Shown: one piece after another, positions 32,355 through 41,086 of the stretch
Layout of the letters: the number at the start of each line of letters is the position of its first letter
Position numbering within the stretch: the stretch's first letter is position 1
Position numbers and translations under genes: made by a program
The notes under the pieces: generated by a model
Database searches by the model: none
Told to the model about the DNA's origin: nothing
Seen by the model: the letters and a program-made list of their open reading frames with translations, nothing else
From: DASUBV01 sp035532295
GTDB taxonomy: Bacteria > Actinomycetota > Actinomycetes > Streptosporangiales > Streptosporangiaceae
DNA length: 64,000 nt
NCBI GenBank assembly: GCA_035532295.1
Contig: DATKRH010000035.1
Span: forward strand, 1-64,000
Direction: 5' to 3'

Positions 32355-33713
32355 ATGGCCAGGAAAGAGAGACCTCTTTCTGAGGGACCACTGCGTGACT
32401 TCGCCGCCGGGCTGCGAGCGCTGCGGGAGGAAACGGGCCAGCCGACCTACCGGGAACTGTCCCGGCGGGCCAATTACTCGCGGTCCGCGCTGTCGGCGGC
32501 GGCGGGCGGGGAGGCCTTTCCGACTCGGGAACTGACCCTCGCCTATGTACGGGCCTGCGGCGGCGACGCCGATGCGTGGCGGTCCCGCTGGGCGGACACG
32601 GCAGCGGCCCTCCAGGCGGCCCGTTCCGACGCGGGCTCCGTGCCGCCGGCTGGGGCCCCGGCCGCCGTGCCGCCCGCTGGGGCCCCGGCCGGCGTGCCGC
32701 TCGCTGCGGCGCCGGCCGCCGGGGCGTCGCCCGCGGTGCCCCCGTCGCCTGCGGTGCCCCCGTCGCCCGCGGTGCCCCCGTCGGCTGGCGTGCATCGGTC
32801 GTCTGCCGCGCATCGATCGTCTGGCGTGCATCGGTCGTCGGCCGGTGCGTCGGCCACCGCGCCGTCGCTGCGGCTGTCCGTCCGCGCCTGGATCGCCATA
32901 GCTGCGGCGGCGCTGATCTTCGCCGCGGGATTCACCGTGGCCGTGTTCATCGGCGAGCGGGTCGGCCAGGCCAGCCGGCCGCCGTCCCCTGCGCGCACGA
33001 CTGCCACCAGTCCCGCCCGGTCCGCCCGGCCCACCCGGCCCACCCGGTCCACCCGGTCCGCCAGTCCCACCCGGTCCGCCCGGCCCACCCGATCCTCCAG
33101 TCCGACCGGGTCCGCCGGGTCCGCCGGGTCCGCCGGATCGGCCGGCGGGCCGAGCCCCAGCGCCTCGATCGCTCCCGTCGCCGCGAGCGACGCGGGCGCG
33201 TCGGCACCGGGGCCAGCCTCGTCCTACCGTTACGACCAGACGGCCGGACCGGGCTGCCCGAAATCGACATACACCACCGTTGGCCAGGATGACTCCTTGG
33301 GCGCTCACCACTGGTCCGCCGCCACCGCGGCCCAGTGGACGGTCCCGAACTGCTCCGATCAGCTGCTCTACTCCGCGCCCAGCACGGAGACCAACCCCGA
33401 TGAATGGCAGGACGACTACGAGTGGTTCTTCTACGCCGTGCCCACCACCGCGCCCTGCACCTTCTACATTTACGTCCCCGTGTCGCCGGACGCGAGCTAC
33501 ACGACCAGATATTTCTGGACCCCCGGGGGGACCGGCTACATCGACGCCAATGCCTTCAACATCGATCAGGGCGCCCAGCGCGGCACCTGGTATAGGAAAG
33601 GCCCGTTCACCTTCTCGTCCGGCAAGGCCATGCTCGAGATCACCGATGCGCGCAGCAAAGTTCCGGAGCTGGCGCCGCTCGCCGCCGCGGCCGTCAGCCT
33701 CACCTGCAAGTGA
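32355..33713 (+). CDS. Membrane-spanning helix-turn-helix regulator with extracytoplasmic domain
   Basis: A 452-residue protein. Residues 1-85 form an XRE-like helix-turn-helix domain (LRALREETGQPTYRELSRRA, SALSAAAGGEAFPTRELTLAYV) of the kind found in many streptomycete regulators. A Pro/Ala/Ser linker, a transmembrane helix near 178-200 (AWIAIAAAALIFAAGFTVAVF), a Thr/Arg/Ser linker and a 150-residue outer beta-rich domain follow. The outer domain has four or more cysteines (GCPKS, PNCSDQ, PCTFYIYVP, LTCK) and many aromatics, reminiscent of golvesin-type carbohydrate-binding domains. The design suggests direct coupling of an outside signal to DNA binding. It is divergent from the giant gene, which is its likely target. 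The ATG at 32355 has AAAGGGG upstream. Confidence 0.82.
   Translation: MARKERPLSEGPLRDFAAGLRALREETGQPTYRELSRRANYSRSALSAAAGGEAFPTRELTLAYVRACGGDADAWRSRWADTAAALQAARSDAGSVPPAGAPAAVPPAGAPAGVPLAAAPAAGASPAVPPSPAVPPSPAVPPSAGVHRSSAAHRSSGVHRSSAGASATAPSLRLSVRAWIAIAAAALIFAAGFTVAVFIGERVGQASRPPSPARTTATSPARSARPTRPTRSTRSASPTRSARPTRSSSPTGSAGSAGSAGSAGGPSPSASIAPVAASDAGASAPGPASSYRYDQTAGPGCPKSTYTTVGQDDSLGAHHWSAATAAQWTVPNCSDQLLYSAPSTETNPDEWQDDYEWFFYAVPTTAPCTFYIYVPVSPDASYTTRYFWTPGGTGYIDANAFNIDQGAQRGTWYRKGPFTFSSGKAMLEITDARSKVPELAPLAAAAVSLTCK
32733..32786. repeat. 18-bp tandem repeat, 3 copies, in the regulator's linker
   Basis: Units gcggtgcccccgtcgcct at 32733, 32751 and 32769 encode AVPPSP. A 9-bp gggtccgcc array near 33108-33140 encodes the GSA repeats of the outer linker. 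Confidence 0.88.
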
Positions 33714-33761
33714 GCCGGGCTGGCCGGTAGGCTGGCCCCGGCAATTCGGCAAGATCATGCG

Positions 33762-33783
33762 CCGGGCGGGCTGAGCCGCCCGG
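33762..33783 (+). terminator. Hairpin downstream of the HTH regulator gene
   Basis: Perfect 8-bp arms ccgggcgg (33762-33769) and ccgcccgg (33776-33783) flank a 6-base loop and are followed by aaaactt. Position and shape fit a terminator ahead of the amino-acid transporter operon. Confidence 0.5.
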
Positions 33784-33802
33784 AAAACTTGGGTGGGTGC
33801 AG

Positions 33803-34669
33803 ATGCGACGGATGGCTTTCGCGGCCGTAGCGGTGGCGACTGCCGCCGGGCTGGCCGCCTGCGGCAGCAGTGGCACGGGCAGCAGTGGCACGGGCAGCAG
33901 CGGCACGGGCGCGGCTAGCTGCAGCAACGCCTCGATCCAGCACGAGCTCTATGCCAAGGGCGCGCTCACGGTGGCCACCGACAAGCCGGCTTACCCGCCC
34001 TGGTTCGAGAATAACAATCCCGCCAGCGGCAAGGGCTACGAGAGCGCGGTCACCTACGCGATCGCCCAGCAGCTCGGTTTCAAGGCCGCCCAGGTGCGCT
34101 GGGCCTACGAGCCGTTCAACGCCTCCTACGCGCCGGGACCGAAGAAGTTCGACTTCGACATTAACGAGGTCTCTTACACCCCGCAGCGCGCGACCGCCGT
34201 GACGTTCTCGGACAGCTACTACGACGTGCAGCAGGCGCTGGTGGCCCTCCAGGGAACGCCGATCGCCACCCGGCACACCCCGGCCGACCTGAAGAACTAC
34301 GTCTTCGGCGATCAGATCGGGACCACCAGCCTGGCCTTCATCACCAGCCAGATTCAGCCGACCCGCCAGCCGAAGGTCTTCCAGACGCTCAACGACGTCA
34401 AGCAGGCGCTGCAGACCCACCAGATCGCGGCGCTGGTCACCGACACGCCAACGGCCCAGTACATCTCCTCCTCGGAAATCCCGCACTCGGTCATGGCGGG
34501 CCAGTTCCCCAGCACCGGCGAGCACTACGGGCTGCTATTCCACCTGGGTAACCCGCTGGTGAACTGCGTGGACAAGGCCATCGCCACGCTCAAGGCGAAC
34601 GGGACGCTGGCGGCGCTGCAGAAGAAGTACCTGCAGATCTACCTCTCCGTGCCGACGATCAAGCCCTGA
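33803..34669 (+). CDS. Amino-acid ABC transporter substrate-binding lipoprotein
   Basis: A 288-residue type 3 solute-binding protein for polar amino acids. A signal sequence ends in the lipobox GLAACG, followed by a (SSGTG)n linker from a 15-bp repeat. The mature domain has LTVATDKPAYPPWF at its start, YDVQQALVALQGTPI in the hinge region and LKANGTLAALQKKYL at the end, all typical of the SBP_bac_3 family. The ligand cannot be named. Either ATG 33803 or GTG 33797 starts the gene. It heads a three-gene importer operon with the permease and ATPase that follow. Confidence 0.93.
   Translation: MRRMAFAAVAVATAAGLAACGSSGTGSSGTGSSGTGAASCSNASIQHELYAKGALTVATDKPAYPPWFENNNPASGKGYESAVTYAIAQQLGFKAAQVRWAYEPFNASYAPGPKKFDFDINEVSYTPQRATAVTFSDSYYDVQQALVALQGTPIATRHTPADLKNYVFGDQIGTTSLAFITSQIQPTRQPKVFQTLNDVKQALQTHQIAALVTDTPTAQYISSSEIPHSVMAGQFPSTGEHYGLLFHLGNPLVNCVDKAIATLKANGTLAALQKKYLQIYLSVPTIKP
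33863..33907. repeat. 15-bp tandem repeat, 3 copies, after the lipobox
   Basis: Units ggcagcagtggcacg at 33863, 33878 and 33893 encode SSGTG repeats in the tether between lipid anchor and binding domain. Confidence 0.93.
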
Positions 34670-34700
34670 CCCGGCCGGGCATCCCGACTCGCGAGAACGC

Positions 34701-35660
34701 ATGGACGAAAAGCCGCCGGATCCTCCGGTCAGCCCGCTCACCGGGCTGCCCGACGAGGAGGAGCGGAGCCTCGGCGGCATCTGGCAGGCCCCCGGGTCAT
34801 TCGCCGCCTCGGGGCGCGGGCCGCGCTTGTTCGGTGGCGGCGGCCGCCGGGCCACCGCCGTGTCGGTCGTCTCCACCGTCGTGGTCCTGGCGATCCTGGT
34901 CGTGATCTTCCTCCGCGCGCCGGGCAGCAGCCAGGTGCGGCACACGTTCTTCGACCCTCACGACATGTGGCAGTCGTTCATCGGCAACCCGGAGAAGGGC
35001 TACTACTCGGTCGGCGAGGCCATCTGGCTGAACATCCGCATGTTCCTGGCCGCCGAGGTCGTCATCCTCATCCTGGCGCTCGCCCTGGCCCTCATCCGCC
35101 AGTCCACTAGCCCGGTGCTCTTCCCGCTGCGGGTGCTCAGCCTGGTCTATGTCGACTTCTTTCGTGGCGTGCCGCTGCTGCTGGTCATCTACGCGGTCGG
35201 ATTCGGGCTGCCCGCGCTGCGCCTGCCGGTCGTGTCCAGCCAGCCCTACGCCGTCTACGGGGTCATAGCCCTCGTGCTCTCCTACTCCGCCTACGTATCC
35301 GAGGTCTACCGGGCGGGCCTGAACTCGGTGCACCGCAGCCAGGTGGCGGCGGCGCGGTCACTGGGCCTGTCGCAGGCCACCACGCTGCGCTACGTGATCC
35401 TGCCGCAGGCGGTGCGCAACATCATCCCGCCACTGCTGAACGACTTCATCAGCCTGCAGAAGGACACCGCCCTGGTCGGCGTGCTCGGCGCCATCGAGGC
35501 GAACCAGGCGGCGCAGATCTACGCCAGCACGGTCTTCAACTACTCCAGCTTCACGGTCGCGGCGATCCTCTTCCTGATCCTCACGATCCCGCTGGCCCGG
35601 TTCACCGACCGGCTGATCGACCGGGACCGCCGGCGCCGGCTCGCCGGGGCCACCCAGTGA
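34701..35660 (+). CDS. Amino-acid ABC transporter permease
   Basis: A 319-residue HisM/GlnP-type permease. After a 55-residue hydrophilic N-terminus, about six membrane helices follow. The cytoplasmic EAA loop that contacts the ATPase is visible as AAARSLGLSQATTLRYVILP followed by QAVRNIIPPLLNDF. The unusually long extracellular segment between helix 1 and 2 (SSQVRHTFFDPHDMW) is seen in other actinobacterial members. Its stop overlaps the ATPase start (GTGA). Confidence 0.94.
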   Translation: MDEKPPDPPVSPLTGLPDEEERSLGGIWQAPGSFAASGRGPRLFGGGGRRATAVSVVSTVVVLAILVVIFLRAPGSSQVRHTFFDPHDMWQSFIGNPEKGYYSVGEAIWLNIRMFLAAEVVILILALALALIRQSTSPVLFPLRVLSLVYVDFFRGVPLLLVIYAVGFGLPALRLPVVSSQPYAVYGVIALVLSYSAYVSEVYRAGLNSVHRSQVAAARSLGLSQATTLRYVILPQAVRNIIPPLLNDFISLQKDTALVGVLGAIEANQAAQIYASTVFNYSSFTVAAILFLILTIPLARFTDRLIDRDRRRRLAGATQ

Positions 35661-36448
35661 GCCGGGACCGGCAGGCGGCCGGCGGCGAAAGCGCCGGCCT
35701 GCCCGCCGAGGCGATCCGGATCGAGGGCCTGCGCAAGTCCTTCGGGACCAACGAGGTGCTCAAGGGCATCGACCTGTCCGTCGCCGCGCACGAGGTGATC
35801 TGCCTGATCGGCGCCTCCGGATCGGGCAAGTCGACGCTGCTGCGCTGTATCAACCTGCTGGAGCCGATCGCCGCCGGGCGGATCAGCCTGCTCGGCCACG
35901 AGGTCACCGGCGGGGGCATCGATGAGAACCTGGTGCGCAGGCAGGTCGGCATCGTGTTCCAGTCCTACAACCTCTTCCCGCACATGAACGTGCTGCGGAA
36001 CATCACCCTGGCCCCGGTGAAGGCCCTGGGCACTCCCAAGCCGGAGGCGCAGGCCCAGGCTCGGGAGCTGCTGAGCCGGTTCGGCCTGCTGGACAAGGAA
36101 CTGGAGTACCCCGACCGGCTGTCCGGCGGCCAGCAGCAGCGGGTGGCGATCGTGCGGGCGCTGGCCATGCGACCGCAGATCATGCTGCTCGACGAGGTCA
36201 CCAGCGCGCTGGACCCCGAGCTAGTGGCCGAGGTCCTGGACGTCATCAGGGAACTGGCCGCGGGCGGGATGACCATGCTGATCGCGACCCACGAGATGGG
36301 GTTCGCGCGGGACATCGCCAGCCGGGTCTGCTTCCTGGAGGACGGCCAGATCGTCGAGGACGCCCCGCCCGCGCAGCTGTTCACCAGTCCCCGGGACGAG
36401 CGCACGCAGCGCTTCCTGCGGCGCATCGTCGACGCCGGACGCCTCTGA
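35657..36448 (+). CDS. Amino-acid ABC transporter ATP-binding protein
   Basis: A 263-residue GlnQ-type ATPase. Walker A is GASGSGKST, the Q-loop region is VFQSYNLFPHM, the signature is LSGGQQQR, Walker B is IMLLDEVTSALDP and the switch His lies in IATHEMGFARD. The N-terminal GTG overlaps the permease stop. It completes the importer with the two preceding genes. Confidence 0.96.
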   Translation: MSRDRQAAGGESAGLPAEAIRIEGLRKSFGTNEVLKGIDLSVAAHEVICLIGASGSGKSTLLRCINLLEPIAAGRISLLGHEVTGGGIDENLVRRQVGIVFQSYNLFPHMNVLRNITLAPVKALGTPKPEAQAQARELLSRFGLLDKELEYPDRLSGGQQQRVAIVRALAMRPQIMLLDEVTSALDPELVAEVLDVIRELAAGGMTMLIATHEMGFARDIASRVCFLEDGQIVEDAPPAQLFTSPRDERTQRFLRRIVDAGRL

Positions 36449-36578
36449 TCCCGCGTCATCCCGCGTAATCCCGCGCGGCTCTCCAGCCGCCCCTTGTCCC
36501 TATCGCCGCCTGGCGTATGGCGTTATGGTCCTGCAAAAGAGCCTTCAGCATCACGAGATGCGCAAAGGAGCGTGATTC

Positions 36579-38033
36579 GTGCTCAGACTCAGCAGGTATG
36601 CCCCGGTGGTCGCCGCCGCGGCCTTGCTGGCAGCGGGCATCGGGCCCGCGTCGCCAGCGTTCGCGTCGGCGCCGGGATGCGGTGGATCCGGGTCTACGAC
36701 AACGGTAAACGGCGCGCTGCCGGATACCGCGACCTACGAGATCCAGTGCCCGGCCGGTCCGTGGAACGGCACGCTGTTCCTCTACAGCCACGGTTACGTG
36801 ACGCCGGGCTCGGCCAACCCGGCCCACGACGTCGGCGATCCGGTGACGGGCGCGTGGCTGCTCGGTCACGGTTACGCGCTGGCCGGCTCCTCCTACGCCA
36901 CCACCGGCTGGGCGATCCAGCAGGCGCTGCCCGACCAGATCGCCACCCTGGACGCCTTCGGCCAGACCTACCGCAAGCCCGACGCGACGATCGCCTGGGG
37001 CCATTCGCTGGGCGGCATCATCACCGCCGGGCTGATCCAGCGGTATCCGGGCCGGTTCGCCGCCGCGATGCCGATGTGCGGCGTGCTCGCGGGCGGCGTC
37101 GCGACCTGGAACACCGCGCTGGACTCCGAGTTCGCCTTCCAGCAGCTGCTCGACCCGTCGGTGCGGACCGTGAACATCACCGACCCGGCCGCGAACCTGA
37201 CGAGCGCGGAGCAGGCGGTCAGCGCGGCGCAGCAGACGGCGCAGGGCCGGGCCAGGATCGCGCTGGCCGCCGCGCTCGGCGACACGCCCGGATGGTTCAC
37301 GCCGCTGTCGCCCGAGCCGGCCGCCACCGACTACAGCGCCCAGGAGCAGAACCAGCTGCTGTGGGACACCCAGGTCGACTTCCCGTTCGTCTTCGCGTTT
37401 CGCGCAGAGCTGGAGGCCCGGGCCGGCGGCAACCCGTCCTGGACCACCGGGGTGGACTTCGCCAGCCAGCTGCGCAAGTCGGCGGACTTCCGCGAGGTCA
37501 CGCAGCTGTACCGGGCGGCCGGCCTGAGCCTGGGCCAGGACCTGCGCACGCTGAACCGCGCTGCGCCGGTCACGGCCGATCCGCAGGCGGTGCGCTACCT
37601 GCGGGACAACATCAGCTTCGACGGCCAGATCTCGATCCCCGTGCTGTCGATGCACACCATCGGTGATGGCCTCGTGGTGCCGGAGAACGAGCAGGCCTAC
37701 GCCAGCGTCGTGCGGCGGGCGGGTAACGGCGCGCTGCTGCGTCAGACCTTCGTCAGCCGGGCCGGGCACTGCGCCTTCACCCCGGCGGAGACGGTGGCGG
37801 CGGTGCAGGTGCTGCTGCGCCGGCTGGCGACCGGCCACTGGGACGACGCGGCGCTGCGGCCCGCGAGCCTCAACGCCAGCGCGACCGCGCTGGGACCCGG
37901 ACTGAACATCTTCGCCAGCGGCGGCTCGGTGGTGCCGACACCGGCGGCGTTCGTCCCGTACAACCCGACGTTGTACCTGCGACCGTACGACCTGGGCCGG
38001 TTCGACCTGGGCCGGTTCCTGCTCCGCCGCTAG
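36579..38033 (+). CDS. Secreted alpha/beta hydrolase
   Basis: A 484-residue exported serine hydrolase. The signal peptide (residues 1-30, cleavage near PAFASAPG) is followed by an alpha/beta-hydrolase domain: oxyanion region LYSHGY, nucleophile elbow WGHSLGGI, Asp in HTIGDGLVVP, and His in RAGHCAFTP. The long cap between the nucleophile and Asp and the family resemblance suggest an esterase or peptidase on external substrates. The ligand is unknown. The GTG at 36579 has AAGGAG eight bases upstream. The tail ends in a (DLGRF)2 repeat. Confidence 0.85.
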   Translation: MLRLSRYAPVVAAAALLAAGIGPASPAFASAPGCGGSGSTTTVNGALPDTATYEIQCPAGPWNGTLFLYSHGYVTPGSANPAHDVGDPVTGAWLLGHGYALAGSSYATTGWAIQQALPDQIATLDAFGQTYRKPDATIAWGHSLGGIITAGLIQRYPGRFAAAMPMCGVLAGGVATWNTALDSEFAFQQLLDPSVRTVNITDPAANLTSAEQAVSAAQQTAQGRARIALAAALGDTPGWFTPLSPEPAATDYSAQEQNQLLWDTQVDFPFVFAFRAELEARAGGNPSWTTGVDFASQLRKSADFREVTQLYRAAGLSLGQDLRTLNRAAPVTADPQAVRYLRDNISFDGQISIPVLSMHTIGDGLVVPENEQAYASVVRRAGNGALLRQTFVSRAGHCAFTPAETVAAVQVLLRRLATGHWDDAALRPASLNASATALGPGLNIFASGGSVVPTPAAFVPYNPTLYLRPYDLGRFDLGRFLLRR

Positions 38034-38069
38034 GTTAACGCGCCGGAGTCGTGCACGGTTGTGCGCACG

Positions 38070-38112
38070 GCCAGCCCCGGGCCGAGGTGACTTGCCCCGG
38101 CCCGGGGCTGGC
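38070..38112. terminator. Strong bidirectional terminator hairpin
   Basis: Perfect 14-bp arms gccagccccgggcc (38070-38083) and ggcccggggctggc (38099-38112) enclose a 15-base loop between the convergent hydrolase and FHA-ABC genes. Confidence 0.75.
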
Positions 38113-38122
38113 CCGCGCGCGG

Positions 38123-40654
38123 CTACCGTCGCCGGCCGGGCCTGATCCGGACGACGCGCCACCATCCGAGCAGGAAGAACAGCAGCCCGAGCACGATCAT
38201 CGCGCCGACGTCCTTGAGCCAGACGGACGACTGATGCACCCAGATCGGGTCGGTCGGCAGCGGCGCCACGCCGGCCCCGGCCGACTTGCCGGTGCTCGGT
38301 GACTTCCCGGTGCTCGGTGACTTCCCGGCGGGCACCACCGCCCCCGGCGGCTGCTGGATCACGTTCAGGTTGACCGTCGACGCGGTGGCCGCGAAGCCCC
38401 ACCGCGACGGAGACAGCCAGGCGACCTGCTCGATCCCGGTCTTGCCGGCCAGCGGGAAGATCCCGCCGGTCAGGATGACCTGGAACATCACCACGACGAC
38501 CAGCAGCGGCATGGTCTTGTCCGAGCTGTTGACGATCGCCGAGATGAGCAGCCCGAGGGTCATCGAGACGATGGCCAGGACGCCCATGGCGATCAGCAAT
38601 TCCACCAGCGGCAGGTGGTGCAGGAAGGAGCCGGTGGGCGGCATCTTCTTGCCGAGAATGCCGATCCCGACCAGCACGACGGCCTGGATGGCGCTGATGA
38701 CGGCGAGAACCAGCAGCTTTGACAGGAGATAGGCGCCGGCCGACAGGCCGGCCGCCCGTTCTCGGCTGTAGATCGCCCGTTCCTTGACTAGCTCCCGGAC
38801 CGCGTTCGCCGCCCCGATAAAGCAGGCGCCGATCACCAGGATCAGCAGCACTGACACGGCGTCGCCATTGCCGCGTCCGGTGAGCCCCTGGGGCGACGGC
38901 ACGAACCGCACCAGGATGCCCAGGAGGAGCGGCATGATGCCGAGCACCGCCAGATAACCGCGGTCGGAGGAGATCACCGCCAGGTAGCGGCGGCACAGCG
39001 TGCTGAGCTGGGCCACGCGGTTGCGCGTCGCGGGCGGCGCGACCGAAGCCTGCGGCTGCGCGGCGGCCGGCGGCGGCGCGTCCATCTCGGTGACGATATA
39101 GCGCTGATAGTAAGAAGACCGCCGGTAGTCGGCGGCCCAGTCCCGGTCGGGCTCGGCGTCGAAGGCCTGGAATACCTCGGCCCAGCCAGGCTTGCCGAAG
39201 TGCCGCAGCCCGTCCTCGGGCGGCCCGAAGAAGGCGATCTTGCCGCCGGGCACGAGGACGAGCAGCCGGTCGCAGAGATTCAGGTTCGCCACGCTGTGGG
39301 TGACCACGATGATGGTCCGCCCGTCATGCGCCAGGTCGGTCATCTGCTCCATGACCGACTTGTCCAGGCCCGGGTCCAGGCCCGAGGTGGGCTCGTCCAG
39401 GAAGAGCAGCGACGGCTTGGTCAGCAGCTCCAGGGCGACGTTGACCCGCTTTTGCTGGCCGCCCGACATCGCCGAGGTCCTGGTGTTCGCGTGCCTGGCC
39501 AGGGCCAGCTCTTCCAGCACCTCGGTGATCCGCCGCTGGCGCTCGGCCTTGCTGGTGTCGGGCGGGAAGCGCAGCTCGGCCGCGTAGCCGAGAGCGCGCT
39601 GCGCCGTCAGCTGGGTGTGCAGGATGTTGTCCTGCGGGACCAGCCCGATCCGGTGCCGCAGCTGCGCGTAATGGGTATAGAGGTCGCGATTGTCGTAGAG
39701 CACGCCGCCGCCGTTGGCCGGCGCCATCCCGGTGAGCGCTCCGAGCAGGGTGGACTTCCCCGCGCCGCTGGGGCCGATGACGCCGAGCAGGCAGCGCTCG
39801 CCCAGCGGGAAGCTCACGTGGTCGAGCAGCACCCGCCCGCCGGGCAGGGTGACCGTCAGATCCCGGGCGGACAGCGAGATATCGCCGGTGTCGATGAACT
39901 CCTGGAGTTCTTCGCCCACGAGCCGGAAGGTGGCGGGTCCGACGGCGATGAGGTCACTCTCGGTGACCGGGGCGGCGGTGACCTGCTGGCCGTTGAGGAA
40001 GGTGCCGTTATGGCTGTCGAGGTCGACGATCTCGTAGCCGCGCGGGGTCTTGTTGAGCTGGGCGTGGTAACGGGACACGCTCAGGTCCGGCACCACGACG
40101 TCGTTATCCGTCGCCCGGCCGATCCGCAGCCTGGTGGTCCGCACGCTCATGATGGCGCTCGGCGGCCGGTTCGGGAGCTGTGACTCGGCCAAGGCGCGCG
40201 GGCCGGCGGGCGCTACCGGCTCGCGCGGCGGCGGCTGCGCGGGCGGGGGCGATGCGGGCCGGGCCTGCTCGGGCGGGGGTGGCTGCTGCGCGATCGCGGT
40301 GCCGTGCTGCCCGGCCTGCCCCCGCGGCGCCAGGCCGACCGAGCAGGAGACCTCTGGCCCGTCCTGCGGGTGGCCGAGGCGGACGAGGCAGTCGCCGGTG
40401 ATCGCGACCTGCTGCACCCGCTCCGGGCCCAGGAACGTCCCGTTGGTGCTGCCGCAGTCCTCCAGCAGCCACGAGTCATGTTCTAGGCGTAGCACCGCGT
40501 GCTCCCAGGACACCCGCGGGTCCGCGACGACAATGTCTGACTCTGGGTCCCGGCCTATCCGATAGCGGGGCCCGGCCTGGAGCATCCGGTCTGCCCCCTG
40601 CGCTCGGATGTAAAGCGGCAGGTCGTCCGGCGAGATGGCTCGGTCGATCCTCAT
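38123..40654 (-). CDS. FHA-FHA-ABC transporter fusion (Rv1747-like)
   Basis: An 843-residue half-exporter. Two forkhead-associated phosphothreonine-binding domains come first: FHA1 with YRIGRDPESDIVVADPRVSW and CGSTNGTFL, FHA2 with LRIGRATDNDVVVPDLSVSR and DSHNGTFLNG. The ABCG-type ATPase has Walker A GPSGAGKSTLLGAL, signature MSGGQQKRVN and Walker B LLFLDEPTSGLDPG. Six membrane helices of the ABC2 type follow. This is the architecture of mycobacterial Rv1747, which is phosphorylated by the neighbouring kinase PknF. Here a Ser/Thr kinase is encoded divergently, so the same pairing is likely. The linker near the C-terminus carries an STGKSP repeat. Confidence 0.93.
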   Translation of the reverse strand: MRIDRAISPDDLPLYIRAQGADRMLQAGPRYRIGRDPESDIVVADPRVSWEHAVLRLEHDSWLLEDCGSTNGTFLGPERVQQVAITGDCLVRLGHPQDGPEVSCSVGLAPRGQAGQHGTAIAQQPPPPEQARPASPPPAQPPPREPVAPAGPRALAESQLPNRPPSAIMSVRTTRLRIGRATDNDVVVPDLSVSRYHAQLNKTPRGYEIVDLDSHNGTFLNGQQVTAAPVTESDLIAVGPATFRLVGEELQEFIDTGDISLSARDLTVTLPGGRVLLDHVSFPLGERCLLGVIGPSGAGKSTLLGALTGMAPANGGGVLYDNRDLYTHYAQLRHRIGLVPQDNILHTQLTAQRALGYAAELRFPPDTSKAERQRRITEVLEELALARHANTRTSAMSGGQQKRVNVALELLTKPSLLFLDEPTSGLDPGLDKSVMEQMTDLAHDGRTIIVVTHSVANLNLCDRLLVLVPGGKIAFFGPPEDGLRHFGKPGWAEVFQAFDAEPDRDWAADYRRSSYYQRYIVTEMDAPPPAAAQPQASVAPPATRNRVAQLSTLCRRYLAVISSDRGYLAVLGIMPLLLGILVRFVPSPQGLTGRGNGDAVSVLLILVIGACFIGAANAVRELVKERAIYSRERAAGLSAGAYLLSKLLVLAVISAIQAVVLVGIGILGKKMPPTGSFLHHLPLVELLIAMGVLAIVSMTLGLLISAIVNSSDKTMPLLVVVVMFQVILTGGIFPLAGKTGIEQVAWLSPSRWGFAATASTVNLNVIQQPPGAVVPAGKSPSTGKSPSTGKSAGAGVAPLPTDPIWVHQSSVWLKDVGAMIVLGLLFFLLGWWRVVRIRPGRRR
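38283..38330. repeat. 18-bp tandem repeat, about 2.7 copies
   Basis: Units gacttcccggtgctcggt at 38283, 38301 and (partial) 38319 encode STGKSP repeats in the extracytoplasmic loop of the FHA-ABC protein. Confidence 0.88.
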
Positions 40655-41086
40655 CTGCCAACTCTAGAGGGATTCGGGCCCCAGCAGAATTGCCTGGTTA
40701 AGGCCGCGCGGCACCGGGTGCCAAGAAATCCATCTGCCCTCCACAAGGCCTACACGGGACTCACTTAGAGGCCGGGCCGATGTTCGTGCGCCACGGCGCC
40801 CATCGCCGGAAAGAAGACCGGAAAGGCGATTTGGCTCCCGTCGGCCATGCCAGAACCCCGGCCGCCCGTTACGATCACGACTAGCGCCCCAGTGGCGGCG
40901 CGACGGCGGTCCCGGGCGGCGGCCGTCGGGTTAGGCGACCACGGTGTAGGCAACCACGGGGCACGCGATCACGGGGCACGCGATCACGGTGTAGGCAACC
41001 ACGGGGCACCCCAACCACGGGGCACCCAACCACGGGGCAATGCGACCACTGGGAACAAGAGGCGGGGGCGAAGGCGTGGAGGAGCG
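40655..41086. other. Divergent intergenic region between FHA-ABC and kinase genes, repeat-bearing
   Basis: If the kinase starts at 41087, this 432-bp gap separates the two genes. It holds a 13-bp palindrome ggcaccgggtgcc (40710-40722) and a seven-unit tandem repeat (40935-41040). An open frame from 40847 runs in frame into the kinase but translates to DHGVGNHGA repeats and is probably not protein. Promoters for both genes should lie here; none is clear. Confidence 0.5.
40935..41040. repeat. 15-bp tandem repeat, 7 units, one of 16 bp, upstream of the kinase gene
   Basis: Units such as gcaaccacggggcac start at 40935, 40950, 40965, 40980 and 40995. The sixth (41010-41025) has one extra base and the seventh is 41026-41040. 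The off-length unit argues that the array is not coding. Confidence 0.88.

Noticed and set aside
32172..33758. Upstream in-frame extension of the giant gene (529 codons)
   Set aside because: It is antisense to the regulator with its HTH and membrane helix; the ATG at 32171 has a strong ribosome site and starts a normal membrane segment.
36456..38996. Long open frame on the minus strand (846 codons) opposite the secreted hydrolase and the exporter's 3' end
   Set aside because: Its translation is Arg/Gly/Pro-rich with no domain, and it runs antisense to two genes with clear catalytic motifs. High GC creates such shadow frames.
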